Assembly (NCBI RefSeq): GCF_006489205.2
Contig: NZ_VFYR02000001.1
Coordinates: 1 to 64,000 of the forward strand
Length of the DNA stretch: 64,000 bases
Direction: 5' to 3'
Origin: Brevibacterium sp. XM4083
GTDB lineage: Bacteria; Actinomycetota; Actinomycetes; Actinomycetales; Brevibacteriaceae
Part shown: one piece after another, positions 34,311 through 42,767 of the stretch
Layout: each line of letters opens with the position of its first letter
Numbering within the stretch: position 1 is the first letter of the stretch
Made by a program: the position numbers and the translations under genes
The notes under the pieces: model-generated
What the model was told of the DNA's origin: nothing
Database searches by the model: none
The model's input: only the letters and a program-made list of their open reading frames with translations

Positions 34311-35444
34311 TCATGACCGGCCGAGCGCCTGCTTCCACGACACCTTCGGTCCCGACTTCAGGATCGACTGCTCGAAGATCCGGGTGGCCAGCAGCAGGGC
34401 GAGCAGCGTGGTGACCACGAGGATCGCGAGCGACACGAGCGGCTCCCACCAGGCGGTCGTGCCCATGAACACCCGCATCGGGACGGCGACGGCCGCGGAG
34501 AACGGAATGTAGCTGAGCACCGCCATGATCGACTCGTTGTCGGAGAAGAGGACGACGCCCATGTAGGGCAGGAGGATGAGCATCATGATCGGCGTGCTCG
34601 TCGACCCGAGGTCCTCCGAGCGGGAGACCATCGACGCGGCAGCCGCGTAGAGGGCGGCGATCATGACGAAGCCGACGACGAAGAGGGGGATGAACCACGC
34701 GATCGGGTCGGCGAGACGACCGAGGACGAGGTCGTTGCCGCTGATCGCGGCACCGACGAGCACCGCGACCGCGGTGAGCGCGACCTGCGCGAACGCGAGC
34801 ACCGAGCACGCGATGACCTTGCCGAACATGATCGCCCGCGCCGAGGTGGAGGCGAGCAGGATCTCGACGATCCGCGACTGCTTCTCCTCGACGACCGATG
34901 AGGCGATCGTCATCCCGAACGTCATCGCCGAGGAGAGGAAGATCAGGCCGAGGCCGAGCCCGATGAAGCGGGTGAGCGCCGGGTCGGGGGCATTCGGGTC
35001 GAGGATGTCGACGGTCGGGGCGAGGCTGAGCGCACCGCTGAGCGACTCGGGTGCCGCCCGCAGGGCGATGATCGTCGTCCCGGTCGGTGAGTCGGCGGAG
35101 TCGACGACGGCCGCGACGACCTCTTCGCTGCGCACGAGCTCCTCGGCCTCCTCGGTGCTGCCGACGACGACCGGTTCGATGCCGTCGATGCTGGCCACGG
35201 AACCCGCCGAGGTGACCGCCACCTTGTCCGTCGAGGCGAACAGTGAGGGCAGCGACCCGGAGACGGCGACGAGCGCGCCGAAGAGGATGACCCCGAGCAG
35301 AGTGGAGAAGACGAAGGCCTTCGAGGTCAGCCGGACCATGATCTCGCGCTCGATGACGAGGCCGATCGCCGTGGTGAAGCTCGCCCGGGTCGTCGTCACC
35401 GGTGTCGAGAGATGGGTTCCGGGAATGGGCTGGTGGGCGCTCAT
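34311..35444 (-). CDS. ABC-2 exporter permease (NatB-like)
   Basis: A 377-residue permease with one N-terminal helix (TSKAFVFSTLLGVILFGAL), a ~140-residue extracytoplasmic domain and about five C-terminal helices, the layout of NatB-type subunits. EKQSRIVEILLASTSARAIMFGK is the cytoplasmic coupling segment. The start overlaps the stop of the ATPase gene (ATGA), showing tight coupling. Substrate unknown; NatAB systems export sodium, and relatives export peptides or drugs. Confidence 0.85.
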   Translation of the reverse strand: MSAHQPIPGTHLSTPVTTTRASFTTAIGLVIEREIMVRLTSKAFVFSTLLGVILFGALVAVSGSLPSLFASTDKVAVTSAGSVASIDGIEPVVVGSTEEAEELVRSEEVVAAVVDSADSPTGTTIIALRAAPESLSGALSLAPTVDILDPNAPDPALTRFIGLGLGLIFLSSAMTFGMTIASSVVEEKQSRIVEILLASTSARAIMFGKVIACSVLAFAQVALTAVAVLVGAAISGNDLVLGRLADPIAWFIPLFVVGFVMIAALYAAAASMVSRSEDLGSTSTPIMMLILLPYMGVVLFSDNESIMAVLSYIPFSAAVAVPMRVFMGTTAWWEPLVSLAILVVTTLLALLLATRIFEQSILKSGPKVSWKQALGRS

Positions 35445-36328
35445 GCCTGCGTGACCTCCTGGAAGAGACGATTGAGGGGAACGGAATGGGGTGCGAACGC
35501 GCGCACGGACGACAGGGCCATCGCCTGCCGGAGGACCGCCTCGGCGGCATCACCGTCAGGGGCGGAGAACCGCACCCACGTGCCGTCGAACTCGGCGACG
35601 TCGATGTCGGGAAGGTCCCGGACCCAGGCGAGATCCGCATCGGCCTCGAGGATCCACTCCGGGCGGCTGCGCTGCCTGCGCAGCTCGTCGGCGGTGCCGG
35701 TCGCGACGAGGCGGCCCTGGTTGATGATGACGAGATCGTCGACGAGGCGTTCGACGAGGTCGAGCTGATGACTCGAGAAGAGGACGGGAGCACCGGTGTC
35801 GGCGAAGTCGGTGAGCACGTCGAGGGTGCGTTCGACGGCGATCGGGTCGAGACCGGAGAACGGTTCGTCGAGGACGAGCGCGCGGGGGCGGTGGATGAGG
35901 GCTGCGGCGATCTGCACCTTCTGCTGGTTGCCGAGGCTGACCGATTCGAGCGTGTCCGTCGGCTTGCCGCTCAGGTCGAGCCGGTCGAGGAGTTCGAGAC
36001 CGCGGCGCTTCGCCGAATGCCGGCTGAGGCCGTGGAAGCGGGCGAGGTAGACGAGCTGATCGATGATCGGCATCTTCGGGTAGAGCCCGCGCTCCTCGGG
36101 CATGTATCCGATGGCGCTGCGGTCGGTGGCGGTGATCGGCTGGCCGTCGACGGTGATGCGACCGGCATCGGCGGCGAGGACGCCGAGGAGGATCCGCATC
36201 GTCGTCGTCTTGCCTGAGCCGTTCGCGCCGACGAAACCGGTCATCCGGCCGTCGCCGATGGTGAACGAGAGGTCGTGGAGGACCTGCTTGTCGCCGAAGC
36301 TGCGTGCGATGTTCTCAAGCGTGATCAT
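35441..36328 (-). CDS. ABC exporter ATP-binding protein (NatA-like)
   Basis: A 295-residue ATPase: Walker A FVGANGSGKTTTM, signature SLGNQQKVQIAAAL, Walker B ALVLDEPFSGLDP and the SSHQLDLVE switch. The C-terminal ~75 residues form the extra domain common to NatA-like proteins. It is followed by its permease and preceded, 148 bp upstream on the same strand, by a TetR gene. The ribosome site is weak at the assigned ATG (36328), but homology begins there. Confidence 0.87.
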   Translation of the reverse strand: MITLENIARSFGDKQVLHDLSFTIGDGRMTGFVGANGSGKTTTMRILLGVLAADAGRITVDGQPITATDRSAIGYMPEERGLYPKMPIIDQLVYLARFHGLSRHSAKRRGLELLDRLDLSGKPTDTLESVSLGNQQKVQIAAALIHRPRALVLDEPFSGLDPIAVERTLDVLTDFADTGAPVLFSSHQLDLVERLVDDLVIINQGRLVATGTADELRRQRSRPEWILEADADLAWVRDLPDIDVAEFDGTWVRFSAPDGDAAEAVLRQAMALSSVRAFAPHSVPLNRLFQEVTQA

Positions 36329-36476
36329 GCCTCAACGCTATGCGGGGACACGGTGCCCGCGGCTCACCCGGACGGGCGAAATCCGCCTCCTGCTGCCGGG
36401 GGAGCTGCCTGTGTCGCAGCGGACCCCGGCCGGTCGGGGCCGGCTGCGGCGCGTTCCGACTTCGCCGGGCCTGCGC

Positions 36477-37097
36477 TCAGCCCGTCTGCCCGGGCTGGGC
36501 TTGATCGATGAGGAGTCGGGCGAGGGTGACGGAGCGGTCGATGTCGACGTCGTCGAGCAGCGACGAGCCGGGGATGAGCGAACGCATGAGGAACGTGCCG
36601 ACGAAGCTCTCCATGAGGGCGTCCGCTTCGACGTCGTCGAGGACGATCTCCCCGCGGGCGGCGGCGCGGTCGAGGATCTCGGTGAGCACCGCCATCCGCT
36701 GCGGCAGGAAGCCCTTGACGAAGGCGTCGGCCGCCTCGTCGGGGCCGTCGTGCATGTGGGCGAGCCACGCGGGCATCGCCGCGCGGACGAACGGATCGTT
36801 GAAGATCGCCGCCTGCTGGGCTTGGAAGGCGCGGAGGTCGCCGGCGAGAGTGCCGGTGGGCTCCGGGGTGTCGAGCGGGTGCCGCCGATCGACGAGCGCG
36901 GGGACGAGGTCGGCGACACTGGTGAAGCGGCGATAGAACGCGGGCTTGCTCGTGCCGGCGGAGGCGACGATCGCAGCGACCGTCGCCGCCCCGTAGCCCT
37001 GGTCGATGATGATCTGCGCCGCGGCATCGAGGATGCTCAGGTCGATCGAATCGTCGCGCGGCCGACCGGAGAATCGATTGGTGCTGATGTCGATCAT
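36477..37097 (-). CDS. TetR-family regulator
   Basis: A 206-residue TetR protein. The helix-turn-helix is ATVAAIVASAGTSKPAFYRRF (about residues 38-58), followed by a C-terminal ligand domain of the type with MAVLTEILDRAAARGEI. GAAGGA precedes the ATG. It lies upstream of the NatAB-like exporter on the same strand and probably controls both itself and the exporter through the palindrome found 83 bp upstream of its start. Confidence 0.85.
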   Translation of the reverse strand: MIDISTNRFSGRPRDDSIDLSILDAAAQIIIDQGYGAATVAAIVASAGTSKPAFYRRFTSVADLVPALVDRRHPLDTPEPTGTLAGDLRAFQAQQAAIFNDPFVRAAMPAWLAHMHDGPDEAADAFVKGFLPQRMAVLTEILDRAAARGEIVLDDVEADALMESFVGTFLMRSLIPGSSLLDDVDIDRSVTLARLLIDQAQPGQTG

Positions 37098-37179
37098 CCT
37101 TCACATCGGTCGTGCGGTCGCAGAATTCGCTCTGACTGTAGCAGAGGAGAGGGGTGGGGTTGCCGGTTCTTTATCATTC

Positions 37180-37196
37180 CGTTACGCTACGTAACG
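37180..37196. promoter_or_regulatory. TetR-type operator candidate CGTTACG-CTA-CGTAACG
   Basis: A perfect 7-bp inverted repeat with 3-bp spacer, in an A+T-richer stretch (TTTATCATTCC adjoining), 83 bp upstream of the TetR start. Size and symmetry fit a TetR-dimer site. Confidence 0.7.
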
Positions 37197-37289
37197 AGCG
37201 GTGGCATACCATCCCGCTCACCCCTCATGAGCAGTGCTCGTGATCCATCCCCAATGGACGTGGAGGCAGGGCGCTGTGAACAGCAGCGC

Positions 37290-37405
37290 CCTGCTCCGTC
37301 CGTGGGTGAGGTGCCCTGTCGGATGAGGCGCATTGTGGGATGCGGAGCCCCGTGGGACGAGGCGCTCTGTGGGAGAAGCGCTCTGTGGGAGAAGCGCCGA
37401 GGCGG
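37290..37405. repeat. Short repeats in the TetR/response-regulator gap
   Basis: Two exact CGCTCTGTGGGAGAAG copies, preceded by diverged GTGGGAYGMGGMG-like units, occupy the gap 37197-37434. The block ends in a GCCGAGGCGG element (37396-37405). No gene is seen. Confidence 0.65.
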
Positions 37406-37434
37406 TCGTGTCCTCGGGGCGGGTGTCGGGGTGG

Positions 37435-38106
37435 TCATGTCGTCGGCGCGGACTCCCCGACGCGGACGACACCGTTCTCATACGCCCAGATGACAGCGTG
37501 TGTGCGATCGCGGATGCCGAGCTTGGCGAGCAGGTTCGACACGTGCGTCTTCACCGTGGCCTCGCCGAGGTGGAGCCGACCGGCGATCTCGGCATTGCTC
37601 AGGCCGGTGGCGAGGAGGCGGAGGACCTCCTGTTCGCGTTCGGTGAGGAGGTCGAGTGCGGGAGAGGGCTGCGCGGTCGCAGCCGGGGCGTGCACCGAGC
37701 GTTCGATGACGCGGCGCGTGACCTCGGGGGAGAGCAGGCCGTCCCCGCTGGCGAGGGCCTTGATGGCGTCGATGAGCTGTTCGGCCTCGGCGGTCTTGAG
37801 GAGGAAGCCGCCGGCCCCCGCGGCGAGCGCTTCGAAGAGGAAGTCGTCGCGATCGAAAGTCGTGAGCATGAGGACGGCGCTTCCGATGTCGCGCCGGACG
37901 ATCTCCGCCGTGGCGGCGAGGCCGTCCATCACCGGCATCTGGACGTCCATGCAGATGACGTCGGGCGTGAGCTCGATGGCACGGTCGATCGCGATCTGCC
38001 CGTTCTGGGCTTCGCCGACGACGGCGATGCCGTCCTCGGATTCGAGGATCGTGCGGAAGCCGGTGCGGACCATCGACTGATCGTCGACGAGGAGGACTCT
38101 GATCAT
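37435..38106 (-). CDS. NarL/LuxR-type response regulator
   Basis: A 223-residue regulator: receiver domain with acidic residues VDDQ (D8/D9) and phosphoacceptor Asp54 in CMDVQMPVMDG, then a LuxR helix-turn-helix (LTEREQEVLRLLATGLSNAEIA and VKTHVSNLLAKLGIRDR). Its start overlaps the stop of the sensor kinase gene (ATGA), so the two are made together. The N-terminal and C-terminal domains are joined by a short linker, as normal for this class. Target genes are unknown. Confidence 0.9.
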   Translation of the reverse strand: MIRVLLVDDQSMVRTGFRTILESEDGIAVVGEAQNGQIAIDRAIELTPDVICMDVQMPVMDGLAATAEIVRRDIGSAVLMLTTFDRDDFLFEALAAGAGGFLLKTAEAEQLIDAIKALASGDGLLSPEVTRRVIERSVHAPAATAQPSPALDLLTEREQEVLRLLATGLSNAEIAGRLHLGEATVKTHVSNLLAKLGIRDRTHAVIWAYENGVVRVGESAPTT

Positions 38107-39677
38107 GCGTGCCGTGCCTTTGTGCTCGGGGGTGCGGTCGGGTTCGGAGGTGCGGTCGTCTCCGGCGGTGCGGTGGGGTTCGGGCTGTCCGGGGACGCGG
38201 GCGCCGAGGCGGCGCTGTCCGTGGTCTCGGCCGCAGGCGTTTGGTCTGCCATCGGCGTCGGAGAATTCGCGGTCGATGCAGAGATCTCAGGTGCGGTGAT
38301 CTCGGGCGCGGTCGACGCCGTCGGGGGCGTTTCCGGGCGCGTGTAGGGGATTCGGGCGCGGACGAGCCAGCCGCCGCGTGACTTCGGACCCGCGTCGAGG
38401 GTGCCGCCGAGGGCGCTCATCCGCTCGCGCATCCCGACGATGCCGAGCCCCGTGCCCTGCGACCGGCCGGCACCGTCGGACTGTCCGGTGCCGGGTGACT
38501 GCCCGACCCCGGGTGACTGTCCGCCCCCGGGCGACTGCCCGCCCCCGGGTGACTGTCCCGCCCCGGGCGACTGCCCGGCGCGCTCGCCGGCCGGGGAGGA
38601 GTCGCTGACCTCGACTTCGAGGTCGCTCGCGCCGTAGCGGAAGCGCACCACCACCTCGGCGCCGGGGCCCGCGTAGCGCTTGGAGTTCGTCAGGGATTCC
38701 TGGATCACCCGGTAGACCGAGAGCTCGGTGATGGCGGTGAGCGGATGCGGTGTCCCGTAGGTCGCGATGTCGAGGTGCTGTCCGCTGCGGCGGGCGTCGG
38801 CATAGAGGTCGGGGAGGTCGGCGAGTCCGGGGGTGCCGCTCGTCCGGTTCGCCGCAGCGGTCGCGGAGCTCGTGTCGCGCAGGGTGTAGACGAGGGTGCG
38901 GAGCTCGTCGACGGTCTCCCTCGTCGAGGTCTCGATGGTCTGCAGTGACTCCCGGGCACGGTCGGGGTTCTTCTCCAGGCTGCGCCGGGCGGCTGCGGCG
39001 TGGATGCCGACCCCGGCGATGTGATGGGCGACGCCGTCGTGGAGTTCGCGGGCGATGCGGACGCGTTCGAGGTCGAGCGCCTGGTCGGCGAGCTGCTGTT
39101 CCTGCCGACGCACCTCGTCATTGGCGGCGCGGAGTTCGCCGACGAGGCGCCGCTGATGCCAGGCGCGGTCGCCGAAGACCCATGCCCCACCGAAGAAGAG
39201 GAGGTTGATGAGGAACGTGATGCCGGAGTTCGCCGCGTACTGCAGGACGGTGAGCTCACCGAGGCCGGAGAGCTGGACGACGGCAGCGCCGATGATCGAG
39301 GCGAAGATCGCGATGCAGAGCAGGAGGCGCGACATGAACGCGGCCTGACGGTTGCTCTGCCAGGCCCCGATCGAGTAGACGGCGAGGAAGAGGGTGATCT
39401 GCGAAACGCCGGGTTCCATCATCCCCAGGAACTGGGCGGCGATGTAGAGGGCGGAGACCACCCAGGCGACGAGGCTCGGATGCGTGCGTCGGAAGACCAG
39501 GGGCAGGGGCACGATGAGAGAGGCCAGGCACGAGGCCCACAGCGGAACCTTGAACGGCCAGAAACCGCCGGCGTTGTAGAGAGCGGCGAAGACGGCCGAG
39601 CCGATGCCGAGCGCGGCCACGAGGTACCAGTCACGGACTCGCGGTCGCCTCTCCTCGGCGGTGATCGGCTCTGCCAT
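38103..39677 (-). CDS. NarL-type sensor histidine kinase with a repeat inserted in the ATP domain
   Basis: A 524-residue kinase. About five or six helices fill residues 15-170, without a clear sensor domain, and a HisKA_3 helix carries phospho-acceptor His213 (RIARELHDGVAHH). The ATPase domain has its N box at VIQESLTNSKRYA and G2 box at GTGLGIVGMRERMSALGG. Between these, residues 367-407 are a chain of GQSPGG-type hexapeptides encoded by 18-bp repeats, where the ATP lid and G1 motif should be. A ~78-residue Thr/Pro/Ala/Ser tail follows the domain. Whether the kinase works is uncertain; the coupled regulator gene is intact. Confidence 0.85.
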   Translation of the reverse strand: MAEPITAEERRPRVRDWYLVAALGIGSAVFAALYNAGGFWPFKVPLWASCLASLIVPLPLVFRRTHPSLVAWVVSALYIAAQFLGMMEPGVSQITLFLAVYSIGAWQSNRQAAFMSRLLLCIAIFASIIGAAVVQLSGLGELTVLQYAANSGITFLINLLFFGGAWVFGDRAWHQRRLVGELRAANDEVRRQEQQLADQALDLERVRIARELHDGVAHHIAGVGIHAAAARRSLEKNPDRARESLQTIETSTRETVDELRTLVYTLRDTSSATAAANRTSGTPGLADLPDLYADARRSGQHLDIATYGTPHPLTAITELSVYRVIQESLTNSKRYAGPGAEVVVRFRYGASDLEVEVSDSSPAGERAGQSPGAGQSPGGGQSPGGGQSPGVGQSPGTGQSDGAGRSQGTGLGIVGMRERMSALGGTLDAGPKSRGGWLVRARIPYTRPETPPTASTAPEITAPEISASTANSPTPMADQTPAAETTDSAASAPASPDSPNPTAPPETTAPPNPTAPPSTKARHA

Positions 39678-39763
39678 TCCTCCAGCTTAGACAGAAGGAG
39701 GTCGCCGGCGGCATCCCTCCGAGAGCTGATTCGCCTCCACCGCACGGGGGAGAGCCGCAGTGG

Positions 39764-40174
39764 TCACTCCCGTGAGTCGCGGCGAGAGACGACGAGCCAT
39801 ACGGCCCCGGCGAGCGGTGGGAGGAAGAACGCAATGCGCACTGCCGGCGGGATCTCGAGCTGGGTGACGTTGTAGGCGGCGACAGCGAATCCGAGGGTCG
39901 TCAGCGCGGCGGCCGACCACCAGCCGAAGCGCGACCGCTCGAGAGGGCGCACGGCGAGGAAGGCGAGTGCGACGAGCAGTCCGGTGCCGGCGATCGCGAA
40001 GAGGTAGGTCAGCGTCAGCGACGACGCCTCCTCGAGACTGACCCCCGATGAGGTGGGGTACTGGTAGGCGCTGAGCAGTGCGGGACGGATCTGTCCGGCC
40101 GAGATGATCGTCGCAGCGATCGCCGCTGCACTGACGAATCCACCGATGAGCGCGACGGTGCGGGTCCGAGTCAT
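39764..40174 (-). CDS. Small membrane protein, four helices
   Basis: A 136-residue protein with four predicted helices (for example TVALIGGFVSAAAIAATIISAG and TYLFAIAGTGLLVALAFLAV) and no recognised family. The ATG at 40174 has GGAGGG upstream and is preferred to the in-frame ATG at 40210. It is divergent from a TetR gene across two similar dyads, so it is probably that regulator's main target. TetR-controlled small membrane proteins of this kind often relate to stress or drug response, but nothing here proves it. Confidence 0.75.
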   Translation of the reverse strand: MTRTRTVALIGGFVSAAAIAATIISAGQIRPALLSAYQYPTSSGVSLEEASSLTLTYLFAIAGTGLLVALAFLAVRPLERSRFGWWSAAALTTLGFAVAAYNVTQLEIPPAVRIAFFLPPLAGAVWLVVSRRDSRE

Positions 40175-40203
40175 GATGCCCTCCGAAGTCAGGAGTTCTG
40201 ATT

Positions 40204-40255
40204 GAGACATTATGTATCAATCGCGTGATGCTAGATTAAAGAGACACTATGTCTC
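40204..40255. promoter_or_regulatory. Two TetR-type operators, GAGACA-N3-TGTMTC
   Basis: GAGACA-TTA-TGTATC (40204-40218) and GAGACA-CTA-TGTCTC (40241-40255) share the same half-site and spacer length, 37 bp apart. They lie between the divergent TetR and small-membrane-protein genes. Two matching copies make them strong candidates for the autoregulatory operator. Confidence 0.75.
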
Positions 40256-40272
40256 ATGTCAAGGAGGATCGC

Positions 40273-40989
40273 ATGCCCCGCGCTCACCGATCGGTCGAGG
40301 AGACTCGCACACTGGTCGCCGAGGCGGTGGTCGACTACGTCGCCCATCACGGCATCGCGGTCTGGCCTGAGATTCCGATGGAGCGCATCCTCGAATCCGC
40401 CGGCGTCTCCCGCGCCTCCGCCTATCGCATCTGGCCGGGCAGATCGGCCTTCGGAACGTTCGCGCTCGAGCAGTGCCTCGCAGGTCATGCGATGGCGACC
40501 CTTGATGAGCAGCGGGCGCTCGCTCTTGCTCAAGAGGTGCTCGGTGAAGCACCCACGGGGAGCGCGTCACGAGTCGAGAGCGCCGCGCGCTTCATCGCGC
40601 GCGCCGCAGAGGAAGAGCTCGACCTGCTGCTGAGCTCGGACCGGTGGCGAGCCTTCGTCCGGTTCCAGGCAGTGGCACTCGACGCGCCGACGCCCGAGAT
40701 CCAGGAGCTGCTCGACCGCATCGACAGCGAGGATGCGGCCCGGCTCCAAGCGGTCTATGCGTCGGTGGCCGAGGTGTGGGGTCTCGCGCCGGCCATCGCC
40801 GGTGGGACCTCAGCGATCGCCGAGGCGGCTCTGCTGCTCGCGCGCAGCGTCGTGGCGAGGATCGTCGCCGGCCGCGGCGAGGAACGGCTGCGGTCGACGT
40901 ATGCGACCGCTTTGGCGGCGCTGGTCCGCGGCTCCTTCCGCGAACTCCCACAGGGCACGGTCGACCTCGAACGCCTCAGGGCGCGCTGA
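40273..40989 (+). CDS. TetR-family regulator
   Basis: A 238-residue TetR protein. The N terminus (RSVEETRTLVAEAVVDYVAHHG) and ILESAGVSRASAYRIWPGRSAF make the DNA-binding domain; its recognition helix is SRASAYRIWP. The ligand domain is alpha-helical and unremarkable. The ATG at 40273 is chosen because AAGGAGG lies directly before it. An earlier ATG (40249) lies inside the operator and lacks a ribosome site. Confidence 0.83.
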   Translation: MPRAHRSVEETRTLVAEAVVDYVAHHGIAVWPEIPMERILESAGVSRASAYRIWPGRSAFGTFALEQCLAGHAMATLDEQRALALAQEVLGEAPTGSASRVESAARFIARAAEEELDLLLSSDRWRAFVRFQAVALDAPTPEIQELLDRIDSEDAARLQAVYASVAEVWGLAPAIAGGTSAIAEAALLLARSVVARIVAGRGEERLRSTYATALAALVRGSFRELPQGTVDLERLRAR

Positions 40990-41027
40990 AGCACGACGTC
41001 GTCCGCGGGCGATCGCGGCCTCAGCCC

Positions 41028-41954
41028 TCAGAGCTCGACGGCGACGACGGGATCGGTCGTCGGCTGCGGGGAGCCGCCCTCGGGTTCGACGGTGATGCCG
41101 AAGAGATTGCCGGCGGCGAAGTCGCTGCCGTCGATGTTCTCGGCGTCGCCGACCATGAGGCCCACGCTCTTCGGCCCGTCGTCGCCGATCACCCACATCT
41201 GCAGGGATGTGCCCTCGGCCGGGGTGACATCGCGCGACGTCACATGGATGAGCTGTTCGGTCTCGGAGGACACGACCGTGACCGAACCGCCCGCGGCGAG
41301 ATCGGCCGTCGTCGTCCTCAGGTCCGGGGCGTCCATGAGTCGCGCCGTCTCATCGAGTCGTTGTTGCGTCTCCGCGAGCGTCGCCTCGAGTTCGTTCTGC
41401 CGCTGCTGCATCTGCCAGGCGCTGATGCCGAATCCGCAGACGACGATGAGTGCCGCGGCTGCGGCTGCCCAGGGAAGCCAGTTCCGCTTCCGCCGTCGTG
41501 CCGCGAGGTCGATGGGCTCGTCGGCACCGGACGCCGCTTCGTCGGTCTGAGCGCTGCGGGAGGAATCGGATTCAGCGGCCGCGGTGCGGTCGCCCACCTC
41601 GGTGGCCCCGGTGTCAGCGGGACGGTCGCCCGCCTCGGCGAGGATGTGTCCGTCACGGGGCGCGGCATCGGTTCCGGCTGCGTCGCTATCGGGACGCGCC
41701 GCGGCCGCGGTGTCCGACGTCGCACTCTCCTGGGCGAGGTGGTCGGGCAGGGAGAGGATCGCGTTCTTCGTCTCCTCGCTCACGGCTGCCGGAGCGTCGG
41801 AGGCGGCCATGAAGGCGGCGGTCTCACCGTAGGCGGCGACCTCGGCCTGGAACTCGGGGTCGGTGTCGGCCAGCGCCTGCGCCTCGACGAGCTCATCGTC
41901 GCTCAGTCCGCCCAGCGCCAAGCCGGCGGCCAGGTAGTCACGATCGGCGTTCAT
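41028..41954 (-). CDS. rskA: Anti-sigma factor of the RskA family
   Basis: A 308-residue membrane protein. The cytoplasmic N terminus (DYLAAGLALGGLSDDELVEAQAL) matches the sigma-binding part of RskA. An Ala/Asp/Ser-rich linker of ~80 residues follows, then one helix (LPWAAAAAALIVVCGFGISAW), a coiled stretch (MQQRQNELEATLAETQQRLDE) and the extracytoplasmic RskA domain (TSLQMWVIGDDGPKSVGLM). It would hold SigK at the membrane until proteolysis releases it. The start overlaps the sigK stop (ATGA). The linker is longer than I would expect. Confidence 0.85.
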   Translation of the reverse strand: MNADRDYLAAGLALGGLSDDELVEAQALADTDPEFQAEVAAYGETAAFMAASDAPAAVSEETKNAILSLPDHLAQESATSDTAAAARPDSDAAGTDAAPRDGHILAEAGDRPADTGATEVGDRTAAAESDSSRSAQTDEAASGADEPIDLAARRRKRNWLPWAAAAAALIVVCGFGISAWQMQQRQNELEATLAETQQRLDETARLMDAPDLRTTTADLAAGGSVTVVSSETEQLIHVTSRDVTPAEGTSLQMWVIGDDGPKSVGLMVGDAENIDGSDFAAGNLFGITVEPEGGSPQPTTDPVVAVEL

Positions 41955-42568
41955 CGGCTCGCCTCCAATTCTTCGCGCATCTTCCTCATGCCGTCTCGGA
42001 TTCTCGATTTGATCGTGCCTAACGGGACCTTGAGCGTCTCGGAGATCTGCGCATGGGTCATTCCCTGATAGAAGGCCATGACGATCGGTCTCGCCTGATC
42101 GTCGGGCAGGAGCTTGAGGGCGGCGATGGTGCGGTCGGACTCCGCCCTGTCGATGACGGTCTGCTCGACCTGCTCGCCGACCTCGGCTGCGGACCTCAGT
42201 CCGTCGGCGAGGTCCCGGTCACGGGACGACTGGACGCTGCGGACGCAGTCGATGCCGCGCCGCCGTGCCATCGTCACGAGCCATGCCCGCCCGCTGCCCC
42301 GCTGCGGATCGAAGCTTCCGGCCCTCGCCCACACTTCGGCGAAGCACTCCTGGAGCACCTCCTCGGCGAGCGATCGGCTCATCACGATCCGCACGATCAC
42401 CGCCATGAGGATGGTCGACTGGGTGGCGAAGAGCTCTTCGAAGGCGCGACGGTCACCGGCGGCCACCTGGATGAGCAGCTGCCCACAGGGGTCCGTCTGC
42501 GCGTTCGCCTCACCGTCTGCCCGCATCGTCCGACCGGGCGGCGATGCCCCGGGATCATGGGAAGTCAT
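41951..42568 (-). CDS. sigK: ECF sigma factor, SigK-like
   Basis: A 205-residue sigma factor with region 2 (EELFATQSTILMAVIVRIV through VLQECFAEVWARAGSFDP and SGRAWLVTMARRRGID) and region 4 (LPDDQARPIVMAFYQGMTHAQISETL, then VPLGTIKSRIRDGMRKM). Coupling to an RskA-type anti-sigma identifies it as SigK-like. In mycobacteria SigK drives mpt70/mpt83, which encode fasciclin-domain proteins, and the gene upstream here is a fasciclin lipoprotein. A GCCGAGGTGG element lies 21 bp before the start codon. Confidence 0.87.
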   Translation of the reverse strand: MTSHDPGASPPGRTMRADGEANAQTDPCGQLLIQVAAGDRRAFEELFATQSTILMAVIVRIVMSRSLAEEVLQECFAEVWARAGSFDPQRGSGRAWLVTMARRRGIDCVRSVQSSRDRDLADGLRSAAEVGEQVEQTVIDRAESDRTIAALKLLPDDQARPIVMAFYQGMTHAQISETLKVPLGTIKSRIRDGMRKMREELEASR

Positions 42569-42696
42569 GAGAACATCATGTCATCCTCGCCGAGGTGGTG
42601 CTCACCTCAGGTCGGGTTGTGCGGGGACGACGTCGACCGTCCGGGTGGGGCGGGGGCTTCGAGGGGAGTGCCGGGTTCGCGTGCGGCCGAAAACGG

Positions 42697-42747
42697 GTGC
42701 TGCCAGGAACCGGCCCGAGACCACTCGAGCCAGGCCCCTGGCAGCAC
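42697..42747. terminator. Hairpin downstream of the fasciclin gene
   Basis: GTGCTGCCAGG (42697-42707) pairs exactly with CCTGGCAGCAC (42737-42747), with a 29-nt loop. It lies 20 bp past the fasciclin stop on the minus strand and before sigK. It could terminate or attenuate transcription between the two. Confidence 0.6.
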
Positions 42748-42767
42748 ACCGCGTCAGCGGTCCCCGA

